DNA of 64,000 bases from Phenylobacterium aquaticum. Lineage in GTDB: Bacteria; Pseudomonadota; Alphaproteobacteria; Caulobacterales; Caulobacteraceae. Location of the stretch: NCBI GenBank assembly GCA_947378305.1, contig CANCJJ010000002.1, positions 1 to 64,000 on the forward strand. Reading direction: 5' to 3'. Positions within the stretch are counted from its first letter, which is position 1; every line of letters begins with the position of its first letter. Made by a program: the position numbers and the translations under genes. Below are positions 53,879 through 63,410 of the stretch, piece after piece. Below the pieces are notes generated by a model. That model had not been told where the DNA came from and did no database searches. It worked only from the letters and a program-made list of their open reading frames with translations.

Positions 53879-55414
53879 TCAGTCAAACAGTTCCAGCAGT
53901 TGTTCGTCATAGGAGATGATGCTCTGGCGCATGCTGGTCCACTGGGGGGCTACATTCGCCTTGTCCCAGGCGGAAATCCTGGCCTTTAGCCGGGCAATCA
54001 TGGGGGCCTGGGCCTTGGCCAGGTTCCGGGTTTCCTTGGGGTCCTTCACCAGATCATAGAGCATGACATGCTGGCCCTGGGGCGAGATTTTCGCCGCCTT
54101 GCCGTCCGGGGTGATGCCGGCTTCGTGGCTTGCCCCCTTGGAAGGGTCGGCCTTGTTGACCATCCACATCTTCCATTTGTCCTGCCGGATCGCGAAATTG
54201 ACCCCGGCCCGCCAGAAGAGGGTTGGGTTGGGCGTCCCGGGATTTGCGCCGGTCAGATAGGGGATAAGATTCACGCCATCGGTCCCGTGGGGCAGGCTGG
54301 CCCCGGCCAGGGCCGCCGCTGTGGGGGCGATGTCCAGACTCGAGACCATGCGACCATCTGTTTGCCCCGCCCTGATCTTGCCGGGCCAGGTGACGATATA
54401 GGGGATGCGCACACCACCTTCGAGGTGGGTGCCCTTGAACCCGCTGAAGGGCGCATTGGTGCAGGCTCCCAGGACATAGCTGGCGCAGCCATTGTCGCTC
54501 AGGAAAACGATCAGGGTGGTCTTCTCCAGCCCCTCGGCCTTGAGCTTGGCCCTGAGAGCCCCCACGCCGTCATCGACGCCTGAGACCATGGCCGCATAGA
54601 CCCGCTGACCCCGGTCCGGGACATCCCGGTAGCGATCCAGGTATTTCTTGCTGGCCTGCAGGGGCGTGTGGGGGGCGTTATAGGCCAGGTAGAGGAAGAA
54701 GGGCTTGGCCTTGTTTTGGTCGATAAACCGCACGGCATCGGCCGAGAAGGCATCCGTCAGATAGTCACTGACCTCAACGACCTCCCGACCCCGGCGGACG
54801 GGGACCTGCTGGCGCAGATAGGTCATTTCCTCGTCCGGCGTGGCGGAAGCGGGCAAGGGGCTGAGTGCCGTCGTGCGATAGGAAGCGGCAGATCCCGGCG
54901 GATTATAGGTATCGTCGCCGTCATTTGTATGGGTTTGAAAGGCGGTAAAGCCGCCTAGAATGCCGAAGAATTCGTCGAAGCCTCGATCCATGGGCTGGAA
55001 GCCGGGCGCTTCGCCCAGGTGCCACTTGCCGACCATGCCCGTATGGTAACCCGCCCGATGCATGACCTCGCCAATGAAGGTCTCGTTCCGCGACACGCCT
55101 TGAAAACGGTCGCGCCCGACGGGATTGAATTCATAGCCAAAACGGGTCTGGTAACGCCCCGTCAAGATCGCGGCCCGGGAGGGTGCACAGACCGGATGGG
55201 CGACATAGCCCTGGGTAAAGCGCACGCCATCGGCGGCCAGGGCATCGATATTGGGCGTCTTGACGATCTTGCTGCCATAGACGCCGGTGTCCCCATAGCC
55301 GAGGTCATCGGCGACAATGACAATGACATTCGGGGGTCGGACCTGGGCCGCCTCGGCCCGGCCGAGGGAAAGCAGGCTGATGCCCGCCATGAGGCTGAGG
55401 GTCGTCGATTTCAT
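53879..55414 (-). CDS. Exported arylsulfatase
   Basis: 511 aa with a signal peptide ending near GRAEAAQ. The sulfatase metal pair is in IVIVADDLGYGDTG (D36, D37), and the formylglycine motif C76-A-P-S-R80 is in AHPVCAPSRAAILTGR. GMVGKWHLG, PFFLYLAYNAPHTPLQ and VFLSDNG follow in order, so all catalytic residues are present. It needs the formylglycine-generating enzyme encoded elsewhere. It cleaves an organic sulfate ester in the periplasm or outside. Its pairing with the TonB receptor suggests uptake or release of a sulfated compound. Confidence 0.94.
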   Translation of the reverse strand: MKSTTLSLMAGISLLSLGRAEAAQVRPPNVIVIVADDLGYGDTGVYGSKIVKTPNIDALAADGVRFTQGYVAHPVCAPSRAAILTGRYQTRFGYEFNPVGRDRFQGVSRNETFIGEVMHRAGYHTGMVGKWHLGEAPGFQPMDRGFDEFFGILGGFTAFQTHTNDGDDTYNPPGSAASYRTTALSPLPASATPDEEMTYLRQQVPVRRGREVVEVSDYLTDAFSADAVRFIDQNKAKPFFLYLAYNAPHTPLQASKKYLDRYRDVPDRGQRVYAAMVSGVDDGVGALRAKLKAEGLEKTTLIVFLSDNGCASYVLGACTNAPFSGFKGTHLEGGVRIPYIVTWPGKIRAGQTDGRMVSSLDIAPTAAALAGASLPHGTDGVNLIPYLTGANPGTPNPTLFWRAGVNFAIRQDKWKMWMVNKADPSKGASHEAGITPDGKAAKISPQGQHVMLYDLVKDPKETRNLAKAQAPMIARLKARISAWDKANVAPQWTSMRQSIISYDEQLLELFD

Positions 55415-55556
55415 GGCATCCTCCCACGCACCGGCTGAGGCGATGCTATTTCGAGGGTCAGTCTAGCCGGTCTGGTCAGGTGCCGACAAGCCATGGCCCT
55501 CACCCGGCTGGTCATCATGTGTGGCATCCCTATGATAGGCGCTGATCTCCGGAGCC

Positions 55557-55793
55557 ATGACCATGCAAATCCTGTCGCGCCTGTCCCTCGTCACCCTGGC
55601 ATTCTGTTGCGCCCTGGGTCTGCAAGGGTGCCTGGTCGCTGGGCTTGCCTTAGGGGCCGGCGGCACCGTCATCGGCACAGGAGCCAAGGTCGCCGTGGCA
55701 ACCGCCAAGGCGGTCATTCCAGGGGAAAGCAAGGCGGATCGCGAAAAGCGCGAATTCAAGGCCTGGCAGAAGGCCAAAAAGACCGGGGCCTGA
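55557..55793 (+). CDS. Small glycine/alanine-rich lipoprotein
   Basis: 78 aa. The signal LSLVTLAFCCALGLQGC has a lipobox cysteine at residue 25 (LQGC). A hydrophobic Gly/Ala/Val segment (LVAGLALGAGGTVIGTGAKVAVATAKAVIP) follows, then a charged tail (ESKADREKREFKAWQKAKK). It matches a family of small proteobacterial lipoproteins with no known role (NF038104-type). An ATG at 55563 has better GGAG spacing. Confidence 0.78.
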   Translation: MTMQILSRLSLVTLAFCCALGLQGCLVAGLALGAGGTVIGTGAKVAVATAKAVIPGESKADREKREFKAWQKAKKTGA

Positions 55794-55926
55794 GGGGCGA
55801 GACAGGCCGAGAGGGTCTTACAATTTCCCCAATTCGATGGTCTGCTCTGACTCGCCAATTGGCCCAGAGTTTTCGGCAATCCGCCATGACCCCGGAACGT
55901 GTTCCGTCCTACCAGAGGTAAACGAA

Positions 55927-56226
55927 ATGAAACTGAACCTGTTTTTGGCTGCGGCCATGTCCCTGGCCGCCACGGTCGCTTGTGCGCAAGACGGTCCGCC
56001 CCAGGGCGGTGGTGGTCCGATGATGGCCTGCCGAGCCGATGTCATGAAGCTCTGCGCCAAGGAGGCTGAAGCCATGGACCGTCAAGGCATCCGCGCCTGC
56101 CTGACCAAGAATATGGATAAGGTCTCCAGCGAATGCCACTCCATGATGGAGTCCATGAAAAATGGCAATGGTGGCCCGCCGCCCATGCCGCCCGCACCGC
56201 CTGCTCCGCCCTCAAACGGCAAGTAG
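55927..56226 (+). CDS. Exported cysteine-rich-repeat protein
   Basis: 99 aa from ATG 55927, AGAGGTAA upstream. A signal peptide ends near VACAQD. The mature part holds ACRADVMKLCAKEAEAMDRQGIRACLTKNMDKVSSEC, a single GLG1-type cysteine-rich repeat with the C-x8-C-x15-C-x12-C-like spacing. The tail is Gly/Pro-rich (GGPPPMPPAPPAPP), likely flexible. Function unknown; a strong terminator follows. Confidence 0.82.
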   Translation: MKLNLFLAAAMSLAATVACAQDGPPQGGGGPMMACRADVMKLCAKEAEAMDRQGIRACLTKNMDKVSSECHSMMESMKNGNGGPPPMPPAPPAPPSNGK

Positions 56227-56248
56227 TCGCGACGATTTGGTCTATGAA

Positions 56249-56278
56249 GCTCCGCCCCGGAATGGGGCGGAGCCTTTT
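56249..56278 (+). terminator. Terminator after the cysteine-rich gene
   Basis: GCTCCGCCCC and GGGGCGGAGC form a perfect ten-pair stem with a five-base loop, followed by CTTTT. Confidence 0.88.
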
Positions 56279-56362
56279 GCGTGTCAGGGTTTGAACCGGG
56301 CTCGACAGAGCCGCGCAAGGCAATTAGTTCTAATTCATGGAAGAATTGGGGGTAGATGTCCG

Positions 56363-58036
56363 ATGAGCCTGGGTCGACACGATCTTGCCCATGCCCTTAG
56401 GGGTCTTGGACGGCTGAACCGGCGGCCCCGCGCCAATTTTGCGAAGCCTTCCGGACGGCGCCCGAACATATTGCTTATTTTGACAGACCAGGAGCGGCAC
56501 CCCAGTCTGCTTCCCCAGGGCTTGAACCTGCCCCACCGGACGGACTTGATGACCGGGGCCATGCGGTTTTCCAACCTGCAGAATGTCACGGCCCTGTGTT
56601 CCATGGCCCGGGGGATCATCTATTCGGGCCAGCATTACCAACACACCGGCGTGTCCGAAAACGTGCCGATCCCCATGTCCCATGACCTCAGTCCTTCGGT
56701 TCCGACCCTTGGGACCCTGATGCAGGATGCGGGCTATGAAACGGCCTATTTCGGCAAGTGGCACCTGTCCAAGGAGCCCTGGCTTAACGCCAATAACCCG
56801 GCGCACATGCAAGCCCTGTTTGCCCGGTACGGCTTTGAATATTCCGATCAACCCAGCGAGGTTGAGGGGGTTCAGGCTGGATACAAGCATGATGGACAGA
56901 CCTCCGCCGCGGCAGCCCGCTTCCTTCATGCCCGCCGCAAGCCGGATCGGCCCTGGTTTGCGGCCGTGAACTTCGTCAATCCCCACGACATCATGTTTAC
57001 CCAGACGACCCCGCGGCAGGATGAAACCTTCATCTACAATCCCATGCTGGGCGAAAGGATTTTGCCTCCCCCTGCCGATCCGCTTTATGCCGACGATCTT
57101 GGCCATGATCTTCCCTCCGCCTTTGGTACCCAGGGCGACCATGACAAGCCGCCCGCTCACGACATGTTTCGCCGGGTCATCGACAATGTTCTGGGTCGAA
57201 TTCCCCTGGAGGACCGTGAGGCCTGGCGTCAGCACCAGAACACCTATTTCAACTGCCTGAGGGATGTGGATCGGCGGATTGGCGAGGTCATGACCGCCCT
57301 TAAGGATACAGGCGAGGCTGACAATACAATCGTGGTCTACACCACGGATCATGGCGATCTGGGCGGGTCCCATGGCCTGCGGGAAAAGGGCAATTCCATC
57401 TATCGTGAGAGCGCCAGCCTGCCCTTGTTCATCCGCCACCCGGATATTCGGCAGGGGGGTGATCGCGCAGCCCTGGCCAGCCAGATTGATCTTGTGCCGA
57501 CCTTGCTCAGCCTGGCCGGTGTTTCCGCTGGCGAGCTTGCCACCCAGGCCCCCATGCTCCGGGGGCATGACCTGTCAGCCGCTATGGGGACAGACCGCTC
57601 GCTTGGCGCCTCTGGCCGAGCCGGAACCTATTACCAGTGGGATAGCCGCATGTATGCGACCGATGCCGGTCCAGGCATGATTGCGCAGGCGCTTGGCCAA
57701 AAAGGGTTGAAGCGGGCTTTGGGTATTTTGAAAATGCGTCAGGCGGTCGTGACGGCCCCGACCCGGGATGGTCTTCGGGGGGCCTTTGATGGAAGGTTCA
57801 AGTTCGCCCGCTATTTCCACCCCCGGGACCGGGCCAGACCCGAGACCCATGAGGCCCTGATCCAGAGTTTTGACCTGGAGCTCTATGATACCCTGGCAGA
57901 CCCGGATGAGCGCCTCAATCTGGCCAGGGATCCGGCCCATCGCGAGGACCTGCTGCGCATGAATGCCCTGACCAATCGATTGATCACTGAGGAAATCGGG
58001 CCGACCGACCGACCGCCGTTTGGCATGTTTTCCTAG
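56363..58036 (+). CDS. Cytoplasmic-type sulfatase-family hydrolase with atypical active-site motif
   Basis: 557 aa from ATG 56363; the open frame to 56162 lies across the preceding terminator and is not coding. There is no signal peptide. The alkaline-phosphatase/sulfatase fold is clear: NILLILTDQERH (metal Asp, T-D-Q as in choline-sulfatase-like enzymes), AYFGKWHLSKEP, WFAAVNFVNPHDIMF and VVYTTDHGDLGGSHGLREKGN. At the formylglycine position it has C79-S-M-A-R83 in LCSMARGIIYSGQ, where the usual third residue Pro is Met. It may still be modified, or may be a phosphoester or other hydrolase. Probably followed in the same transcript by the GNAT gene 23 bases downstream. Confidence 0.86.
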   Translation: MSLGRHDLAHALRGLGRLNRRPRANFAKPSGRRPNILLILTDQERHPSLLPQGLNLPHRTDLMTGAMRFSNLQNVTALCSMARGIIYSGQHYQHTGVSENVPIPMSHDLSPSVPTLGTLMQDAGYETAYFGKWHLSKEPWLNANNPAHMQALFARYGFEYSDQPSEVEGVQAGYKHDGQTSAAAARFLHARRKPDRPWFAAVNFVNPHDIMFTQTTPRQDETFIYNPMLGERILPPPADPLYADDLGHDLPSAFGTQGDHDKPPAHDMFRRVIDNVLGRIPLEDREAWRQHQNTYFNCLRDVDRRIGEVMTALKDTGEADNTIVVYTTDHGDLGGSHGLREKGNSIYRESASLPLFIRHPDIRQGGDRAALASQIDLVPTLLSLAGVSAGELATQAPMLRGHDLSAAMGTDRSLGASGRAGTYYQWDSRMYATDAGPGMIAQALGQKGLKRALGILKMRQAVVTAPTRDGLRGAFDGRFKFARYFHPRDRARPETHEALIQSFDLELYDTLADPDERLNLARDPAHREDLLRMNALTNRLITEEIGPTDRPPFGMFS

Positions 58037-58059
58037 ATCCCCCCTCAGGTGCAGGAAGA

Positions 58060-58524
58060 ATGACGTTTGACGTTCGCAGAGACGACCTGACGGGGACGGA
58101 AATCCAGGCCCTCCTGCGGGTCCACCTCGCCAGCATGCTGAGCCAGTCGCCGCCAGAGAGTTGCCACGTCCTGCCCCTGGAGGGGTTGCAGGTGCCCGAG
58201 ATAACCTTCTGGTCGGTTTGGGAAGGAATCGCGCTGGCAGGATGCGGGGCGCTCAAGGCTCTGGATGCCCGTCATGGCGAGGTCAAGTCCATGCGGACCC
58301 ACGACAATTTCCTGAAGCGCGGGGTTGGTCAGGCCGTTCTGGACACGATTATTCTCGAGGCCCGGTCCCGTGGATATGAGCGGATCAGCCTCGAAACGGG
58401 CACGACCGAGGGCTTTGGGGCCGCCCAGGCGCTCTACCGGAAGAACGGTTTTGCAGTCTGTCCGCCCTTCGGGGACTATAAGCCGGATCCCTTCAACCTC
58501 TTCATGACGAAGTGGCTCGCCTAG
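58060..58524 (+). CDS. GNAT family N-acetyltransferase
   Basis: 154 aa, AGGAAGA before the ATG. The central part IALAGCGALKALDARHGEVKSMRT, the acetyl-CoA loop LKRGVGQAVLDTIILEARSRGYERISLETGT and the end FGAAQALYRKNGFAVCPPF follow the GNAT order. It resembles small PhnO/YsnE-type acetyltransferases; substrate unknown. Confidence 0.9.
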   Translation: MTFDVRRDDLTGTEIQALLRVHLASMLSQSPPESCHVLPLEGLQVPEITFWSVWEGIALAGCGALKALDARHGEVKSMRTHDNFLKRGVGQAVLDTIILEARSRGYERISLETGTTEGFGAAQALYRKNGFAVCPPFGDYKPDPFNLFMTKWLA

Positions 58525-58659
58525 GTCCGCCCCGCAACCCAAGCCCCAGACTCTGCCCTCAGGTAATAGCTTTTACTTTCATTTCTTTGATCTGCCCCAA
58601 GGTCCCGACTGCCGACATCGCCGACCCTACGATCAGGGAAATGTCGCGGGGGCGAGGCT

Positions 58660-59301
58660 ATGTTGAGAAATTCACGACAATTGGCAGCTATGGTCTGCGC
58701 TGGGCTCGGACTGTCGATCGTGGCCGCTGTGCCGGCTTCGGCCCTTGTCACAGCCTATGCCGCCGACCAGACGGGCAACCCCTCAGGGCCTTCCAATATC
58801 GTCTTGTCGGTTCCCGTGACCGCCCAGGTAGGTGCCGCCTGCGCCACCACAGCCCTGCCCACCACCACCGTGAATCTGGGGGCCCTGGATCAAGCTCTGC
58901 CCGATACCCAGGTCTCGCTGTCGATCCAGTGTTCCGGGCCCTTTCGCATGGGTCTGGTCTCCACCAATGGCGGGCTGAAGAGTGCGGCTACCGCCCCCAC
59001 CGGATTTGCCAATCTGCGCGATTACAGTGTTGCCCTGCACATCAAGGACAATGCCAGTGTGGATCATCCAAGCTCGACCTGCGTGGCCTCTCTGTTGACG
59101 CCGACCGCTTCGGCCTCAACCTGCACGACAAACCTGCGGGGCCCTGCGACGTCCACGGGTCCAAACTTCCTGGTCAGCACGGCGTCCACCGGTCAGGCTT
59201 CCTATCTGCTGATCAGCAATGCGCCCCTGGGAAGCGGCGTGCTCGTGGGTGCCTCTGATTATAGCGATACCCTGACCATTACGCTGACCGCCGCGTCCTG
59301 A
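58660..59301 (+). CDS. Csu-type pilin (spore coat U domain)
   Basis: 213 aa. A signal peptide ends near VPASALVTAY. The SCPU fold is indicated by NIVLSVPVTAQVGAACATTA early, the paired cysteines (AACATT and IQCSG; STCVAS and STCTTN), and the final strand SDYSDTLTITLTAAS, the donor/acceptor-type ending of chaperone-usher pilins. It is the first gene of the pilus locus and lies on the same strand as the rest. Confidence 0.85.
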   Translation: MLRNSRQLAAMVCAGLGLSIVAAVPASALVTAYAADQTGNPSGPSNIVLSVPVTAQVGAACATTALPTTTVNLGALDQALPDTQVSLSIQCSGPFRMGLVSTNGGLKSAATAPTGFANLRDYSVALHIKDNASVDHPSSTCVASLLTPTASASTCTTNLRGPATSTGPNFLVSTASTGQASYLLISNAPLGSGVLVGASDYSDTLTITLTAAS

Positions 59302-59411
59302 CCGAAATCGGCCTTAAGTCAAATTTCCATAAGTTTTGCGTCAGCGCATGGGCGGCAGTCGCGCCTCCAGCATGATGATGCACAGATCAAAAGCAGGAGT
59401 TTTTAATCAAA

Positions 59412-60011
59412 ATGAACAAGATGTCCTTGGCAGCCACCGCCGCTTCCGCCCTGATAATGGTCCTCGCCGCAGGGGCCGCCTCTGCGGCCGACGCGGTTGG
59501 AACGGTCACCGTCACGGGGCAGGTCGCCTCGAAGTGCACGGTCATTACCGGTGGCACAGCAGGCGGTGTGCTCTTCAGCAGCAATTTTGGTGCAACCACG
59601 GAGCTGGCCGATAGCAGCGGCCACCTGATCAGTAATTTCGGAGCCTTTACGACGAATGGCACCGGCGACTTCCAGATCAACTGTAACAAGGCCAATCCCA
59701 GCATCACGCTTGCGGCCTCCAACATGACCACGGCGGATACCGCGCCCACGGGCTATGCAAATACCGTCAGCTATACGGCCTATGCCGATATCGGCGCGAT
59801 CAGCGGTGCAAATGCGACCAGCACGGTGACCCGCACCGTGGCGTCCGGAGCCTCCACCGGGCCAACAGGATTGGGTAGCGGCCTCTATGTCCGCAACATT
59901 GCCAACAATGTCGTCGTTCGGGCAGACACCTTCCATACGGCGGCTCCAAGCGACGTCCTGGTTGCCGGCAGCTATAGCGGCACGATCACCCTGACCCTGA
60001 CGCCATCCTGA
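59412..60011 (+). CDS. Csu-type major pilin-like protein (spore coat U domain)
   Basis: 199 aa. AGGAG upstream; a signal peptide ends near GAASAAD. GTVTVTGQVASKCTVITGG, a second cysteine in DFQINCNK, and the terminal GSYSGTITLTLTPS are hallmarks of SCPU pilins. It is rich in Thr, Ser, Ala and Gly, as expected of a shaft subunit. Gap of 110 bases from the preceding pilin; no terminator in between. Confidence 0.87.
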   Translation: MNKMSLAATAASALIMVLAAGAASAADAVGTVTVTGQVASKCTVITGGTAGGVLFSSNFGATTELADSSGHLISNFGAFTTNGTGDFQINCNKANPSITLAASNMTTADTAPTGYANTVSYTAYADIGAISGANATSTVTRTVASGASTGPTGLGSGLYVRNIANNVVVRADTFHTAAPSDVLVAGSYSGTITLTLTPS

Positions 60012-60139
60012 CGAGCACCCGCGTCCGGCTTCGGTCGGACCGCGACCTTCATCGACGGCCGCCATAATGCCGCTCTGGACGGAGTGTTGCAGGACTGGCA
60101 GATACGGACGTCGATGGCTTGTGACATAAGGATTTAGGC

Positions 60140-60895
60140 ATGAATGTCCTCGCACGTCCGATATTGGGCCTCGCCCTTCTGTCCCTGGGCCTTGCGCCTG
60201 CGGCCCAGGCCATGACTGTTCAGCCCGTGGTGCTGGACCTCCAGCCCGTGGGACGGGCCATGAGTCAGGTTGTGACTGTGGAGAATACCTTCACCAACCC
60301 CCTGCCGATCGAGATGCGGATCGGGGCGGTGACCTTCGACGAAGCGGGGGCCCACCCGACCGACAAGGATCCGGGCGACCTGCTGGTCTTCCCGCCCCAG
60401 GCCCTGATTCAGCCGGGACAGACCCAGAGCTTCCGGGTGCAATATGTGGGCGATCCGCGGCTTAGCATCAGCAAGCACTATTATGTCACCGCGGCCCAGT
60501 TGCCGGTAAAAATGCCCGAGGGACAGACCGCCATCCAGATCCTCTACAATTTCCAGATTCTGGTCAGCGTGGCCCCGCCTGGCGGGCGGCCTGACTTGCA
60601 GATCAAGGCTGCCGAGATTGGGCTGAATGACAAGGGCGAGCCGATTCCGGTTATTACCCTGGCCAATAATGCCCCGACCTATGGTTATCTTTCCGCTGGG
60701 CGCCTGCGCATTGTGGAGAGGGACGCCTCAGGCAAGGAGGTGTTCCGCCGCAATATTCCGGGCCCGGAACTGCAGCAGGCCATAGGGTTTGGTCTGGTGG
60801 CCGCCGGTCAGACCCGGAAAATCCAAATTCCGCTGGTGCTTCCGACCCAGGGAGGCCGTCTTGAGGCCCAGTTCACGCCCGACACCCCGCGCTAG
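60140..60895 (+). CDS. Periplasmic pilus chaperone (PapD/CsuC-like)
   Basis: 251 aa. A signal peptide ends at AAQAMT. The first immunoglobulin-like domain has VVLDLQPVGRAMSQVVTVENTFTNPLPIEMRIGAVTFDE and the conserved FPPQALIQPGQTQSFRVQYVGDP, followed by KHYYVTAAQLPVK, the family edge-strand region; the second domain runs to the end. It delivers pilins to the usher by donor-strand complementation. AAGGATTTAGGC precedes the ATG. The 3' end overlaps the usher gene by 35 bases. Confidence 0.92.
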   Translation: MNVLARPILGLALLSLGLAPAAQAMTVQPVVLDLQPVGRAMSQVVTVENTFTNPLPIEMRIGAVTFDEAGAHPTDKDPGDLLVFPPQALIQPGQTQSFRVQYVGDPRLSISKHYYVTAAQLPVKMPEGQTAIQILYNFQILVSVAPPGGRPDLQIKAAEIGLNDKGEPIPVITLANNAPTYGYLSAGRLRIVERDASGKEVFRRNIPGPELQQAIGFGLVAAGQTRKIQIPLVLPTQGGRLEAQFTPDTPR

Positions 60896-63410
60896 GCCGA
60901 AAGGCCGGGCCTGGTTGGGCCTAACCCTGGCGGTGTCCTTGGGGCTGGTGTCCAGCTCTGCCCTCGGCCAGCCCGGGGTCACGCCTCAGGTCCAGATGCG
61001 GCGGGTGCCCTCCGAGATGGGTCCGCTCAAGCCCATACCTGACCGGCTGAACCCTTCGGATCGCGCCGTTGTGCTGACCGTGCCGGTCAAGGACAACAAC
61101 ATCTATCTGGGGGATATAGGTCTCACCATCGGCACCGACGACAGCCTGTCCTTTTCCGCCCAGAGATTTGTCGACCTGGTCTCGACCATCCTGTCCGGAA
61201 AGGCGACCGAGACCCTGCGGGCTGCCCTTGCCGGGAAGACGGCGATCGGTCCGGGAGATCTCGAAGGCTCGGGTTTGAAGCTCACCTACAATCCCCGCAC
61301 CCTGGACCTGACCCTATTTGCGCCCTCTGCCCTGCGGGCAGAGCAGTCCTTGTCCATTGCGGCCCTGGATCAGGCGCGGTTTGGCGGTTTCGAAAAACCG
61401 GCGAAGGTCTCGGCCTATCTGAATGTCCACGGCTCAGGCACCTATGTCGAACGCGGTGCCTCTACGGGGTGGGACAATCCCGTCTTCTTTCTGGATGGCG
61501 CCGCGCGCCTTGGGGCGGTGGTTTTCGAAAACGACATGGTTGTCCAGCCGGGCGCTGCCAATGGACATGATGTTCAGCGTCAGGGCACGCGGGTGATCTA
61601 TGACGACCGGACCCATTTGATCCGCTGGACGGGCTATGACCTCCAGCCGGTCGGGCGGGGCTTCCAGACGACCCAGGACATGGCTGGCCTGTCGGTCTTT
61701 CGCTCCTATAGCGTCCTGGCTCCCCAGACCTTTGCCCGTCCCCGGGGCGGCCGCACCTTCAGCCTCGATAGCGCCTCGTCTGTGGAGGTCTATGTCAATG
61801 GTCTCCTGGTCAGGCGGGTGCAACTTGCCCCTGGGACCTATAACCTGACGGACTTTCCCTTCACCCAGGGCGCGAATGACTTTCGACTGGCAATTACCGA
61901 TTCCAGCGGTCGCAATCAGGTCCTGCGCTTCAATCTCTTTATCGAACAGACGCAACTCGCCGAAGGCTTGAGCGAATTTGGCCTCTATGCCGGGGTGATG
62001 GCCCCTCTGGGGCTATCAGGTCCTCAGTATACAGATCAATGGCAGGTCAGCGGATTCTATCGCCGCGGGGTTCGCGACGATTTGACGGTGGGGATCAACC
62101 TTCAGGCAGATGAGCGCGCGAAAATGATCGGCCTTGAGGAGGTCTGGGGGTCGCGCTTCGGGGTCATAGGTTCAAACCTGGCCCTGTCCGATATCCAGGG
62201 CTATGGCAGCGGCTACGCGGTCTCGGCCACCTTTCAGAGACTGGTGCCGCGGGGACCCTTCCGGACCGACTCGCTGAGCCTGTCCCTTGAGTCCCACAGC
62301 AGGGACTTTGGCGGCCTGGGGACAGAGGTGCCGCGTAACCCTTATGTCTATGAGCTGGGTGCGGGCTATACCCACAGCTTTACGGACAGGATCTATGGGG
62401 GCATCGATGCCCATTATTCCTCAGCGCGGGCGGGCTTTAGCGATGTCCAGACCTATCGCGCGACCCTGGGCTGGCGACTTTCCCCGACGCTCAGCCTGAC
62501 CACGGATCTGGTCTATGACGACAAGCAAGGTGGACGGGATGTGGCGGCCCTATTTTCGCTTACCCGCCGGTTTGCCAGTTTCTCCAGCCTGCGGGCGGAC
62601 TATGATACCCGGAACAATGACATGCGGGCCAGCTATCAGGCCCAGAGGGGTGCGGGCGTCGGGTCTTCCAGCCTCTCAGCTGATCTGGACCGGAATGATG
62701 ATGGCTCCGGGTTAAATCTGGCGGCGAATTACATTGCCAACCGGGCGGAGTTGGGGGTGAACCATTTCAGTGCCTTCAAGGATAATTTCGGGGGCATAGA
62801 CGACCAGCGCACCTCCCTGCGTCTTGCCACCTCACTGGCCTTTGCCGACGGGGCCGTGGCTGTGGGCCGACCCATCTATGATGCCTTTGCCATTGTCGTA
62901 CCCTACAAGTCGCTGAAGCAGGCCAGGGTGCTGATTGACCCCGAGCCCCACAGCTACCAGGCCTCGACCGGCTGGCTGGGGGCGGCCCTTGAGCCCAACC
63001 TTTCGGCCTATAATGTGCGGGCCTTTACGGTGGGGGCCCCCATGGCCCCGCCGGGAACAGATGTGGGCAAGGGGGCCTATCGCGTCTTTGCCCCCTATCG
63101 CGCGGGCTATCGCTTCCAGGTCGGCTCCGACTATTCCATGACCGCCGTGGGCCAGTTGGTGGATGAAGACCAGACCCCTGTGTCCCTGACCTCGGGTCAG
63201 GCCTTTGAACTGGCACGGCCGAAACAGCCAGCCTTGACCGTTTTCACCAATCGAGAGGGTCGCTTCGGCCTCACAGGGCTTCGGCCCGGGCGCTGGCGCG
63301 TTGAAATGTTGACCAATCCCGTTTCAAGCTATGTCCTCGACATACACGCTGGCGATGATCTGATCGTCCAGGCGGGTACTCTCCATCCAACCGGGGCAAC
63401 GGGATCATGA
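60861..63410 (+). CDS. Outer-membrane pilus usher (CsuD/PapC-like)
   Basis: 849 aa from a TTG at 60861, which has GGGAGG five bases upstream and lies inside the chaperone gene; no better start follows before the signal peptide (LGLTLAVSLGLVSSSALGQ). The usher N-terminal domain, a 24-strand barrel with repeated aromatic-Gly strands, the plug region around SVEVYVNGLLVRRVQLAPGTYNLTDFPFTQGANDF and the C-terminal domain NREGRFGLTGLRPGRWRVEML are recognisable. It exports and assembles the Csu-type pilus. It overlaps the last gene by four bases. Confidence 0.92.
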   Translation: MRPSSRPTPRARPKGRAWLGLTLAVSLGLVSSSALGQPGVTPQVQMRRVPSEMGPLKPIPDRLNPSDRAVVLTVPVKDNNIYLGDIGLTIGTDDSLSFSAQRFVDLVSTILSGKATETLRAALAGKTAIGPGDLEGSGLKLTYNPRTLDLTLFAPSALRAEQSLSIAALDQARFGGFEKPAKVSAYLNVHGSGTYVERGASTGWDNPVFFLDGAARLGAVVFENDMVVQPGAANGHDVQRQGTRVIYDDRTHLIRWTGYDLQPVGRGFQTTQDMAGLSVFRSYSVLAPQTFARPRGGRTFSLDSASSVEVYVNGLLVRRVQLAPGTYNLTDFPFTQGANDFRLAITDSSGRNQVLRFNLFIEQTQLAEGLSEFGLYAGVMAPLGLSGPQYTDQWQVSGFYRRGVRDDLTVGINLQADERAKMIGLEEVWGSRFGVIGSNLALSDIQGYGSGYAVSATFQRLVPRGPFRTDSLSLSLESHSRDFGGLGTEVPRNPYVYELGAGYTHSFTDRIYGGIDAHYSSARAGFSDVQTYRATLGWRLSPTLSLTTDLVYDDKQGGRDVAALFSLTRRFASFSSLRADYDTRNNDMRASYQAQRGAGVGSSSLSADLDRNDDGSGLNLAANYIANRAELGVNHFSAFKDNFGGIDDQRTSLRLATSLAFADGAVAVGRPIYDAFAIVVPYKSLKQARVLIDPEPHSYQASTGWLGAALEPNLSAYNVRAFTVGAPMAPPGTDVGKGAYRVFAPYRAGYRFQVGSDYSMTAVGQLVDEDQTPVSLTSGQAFELARPKQPALTVFTNREGRFGLTGLRPGRWRVEMLTNPVSSYVLDIHAGDDLIVQAGTLHPTGATGS

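Noticed and set aside
56162..56362. N-terminal extension of the second sulfatase
   Set aside because: It would run through the preceding coding end and a strong terminator at 56249-56278; the residues lack coding character.
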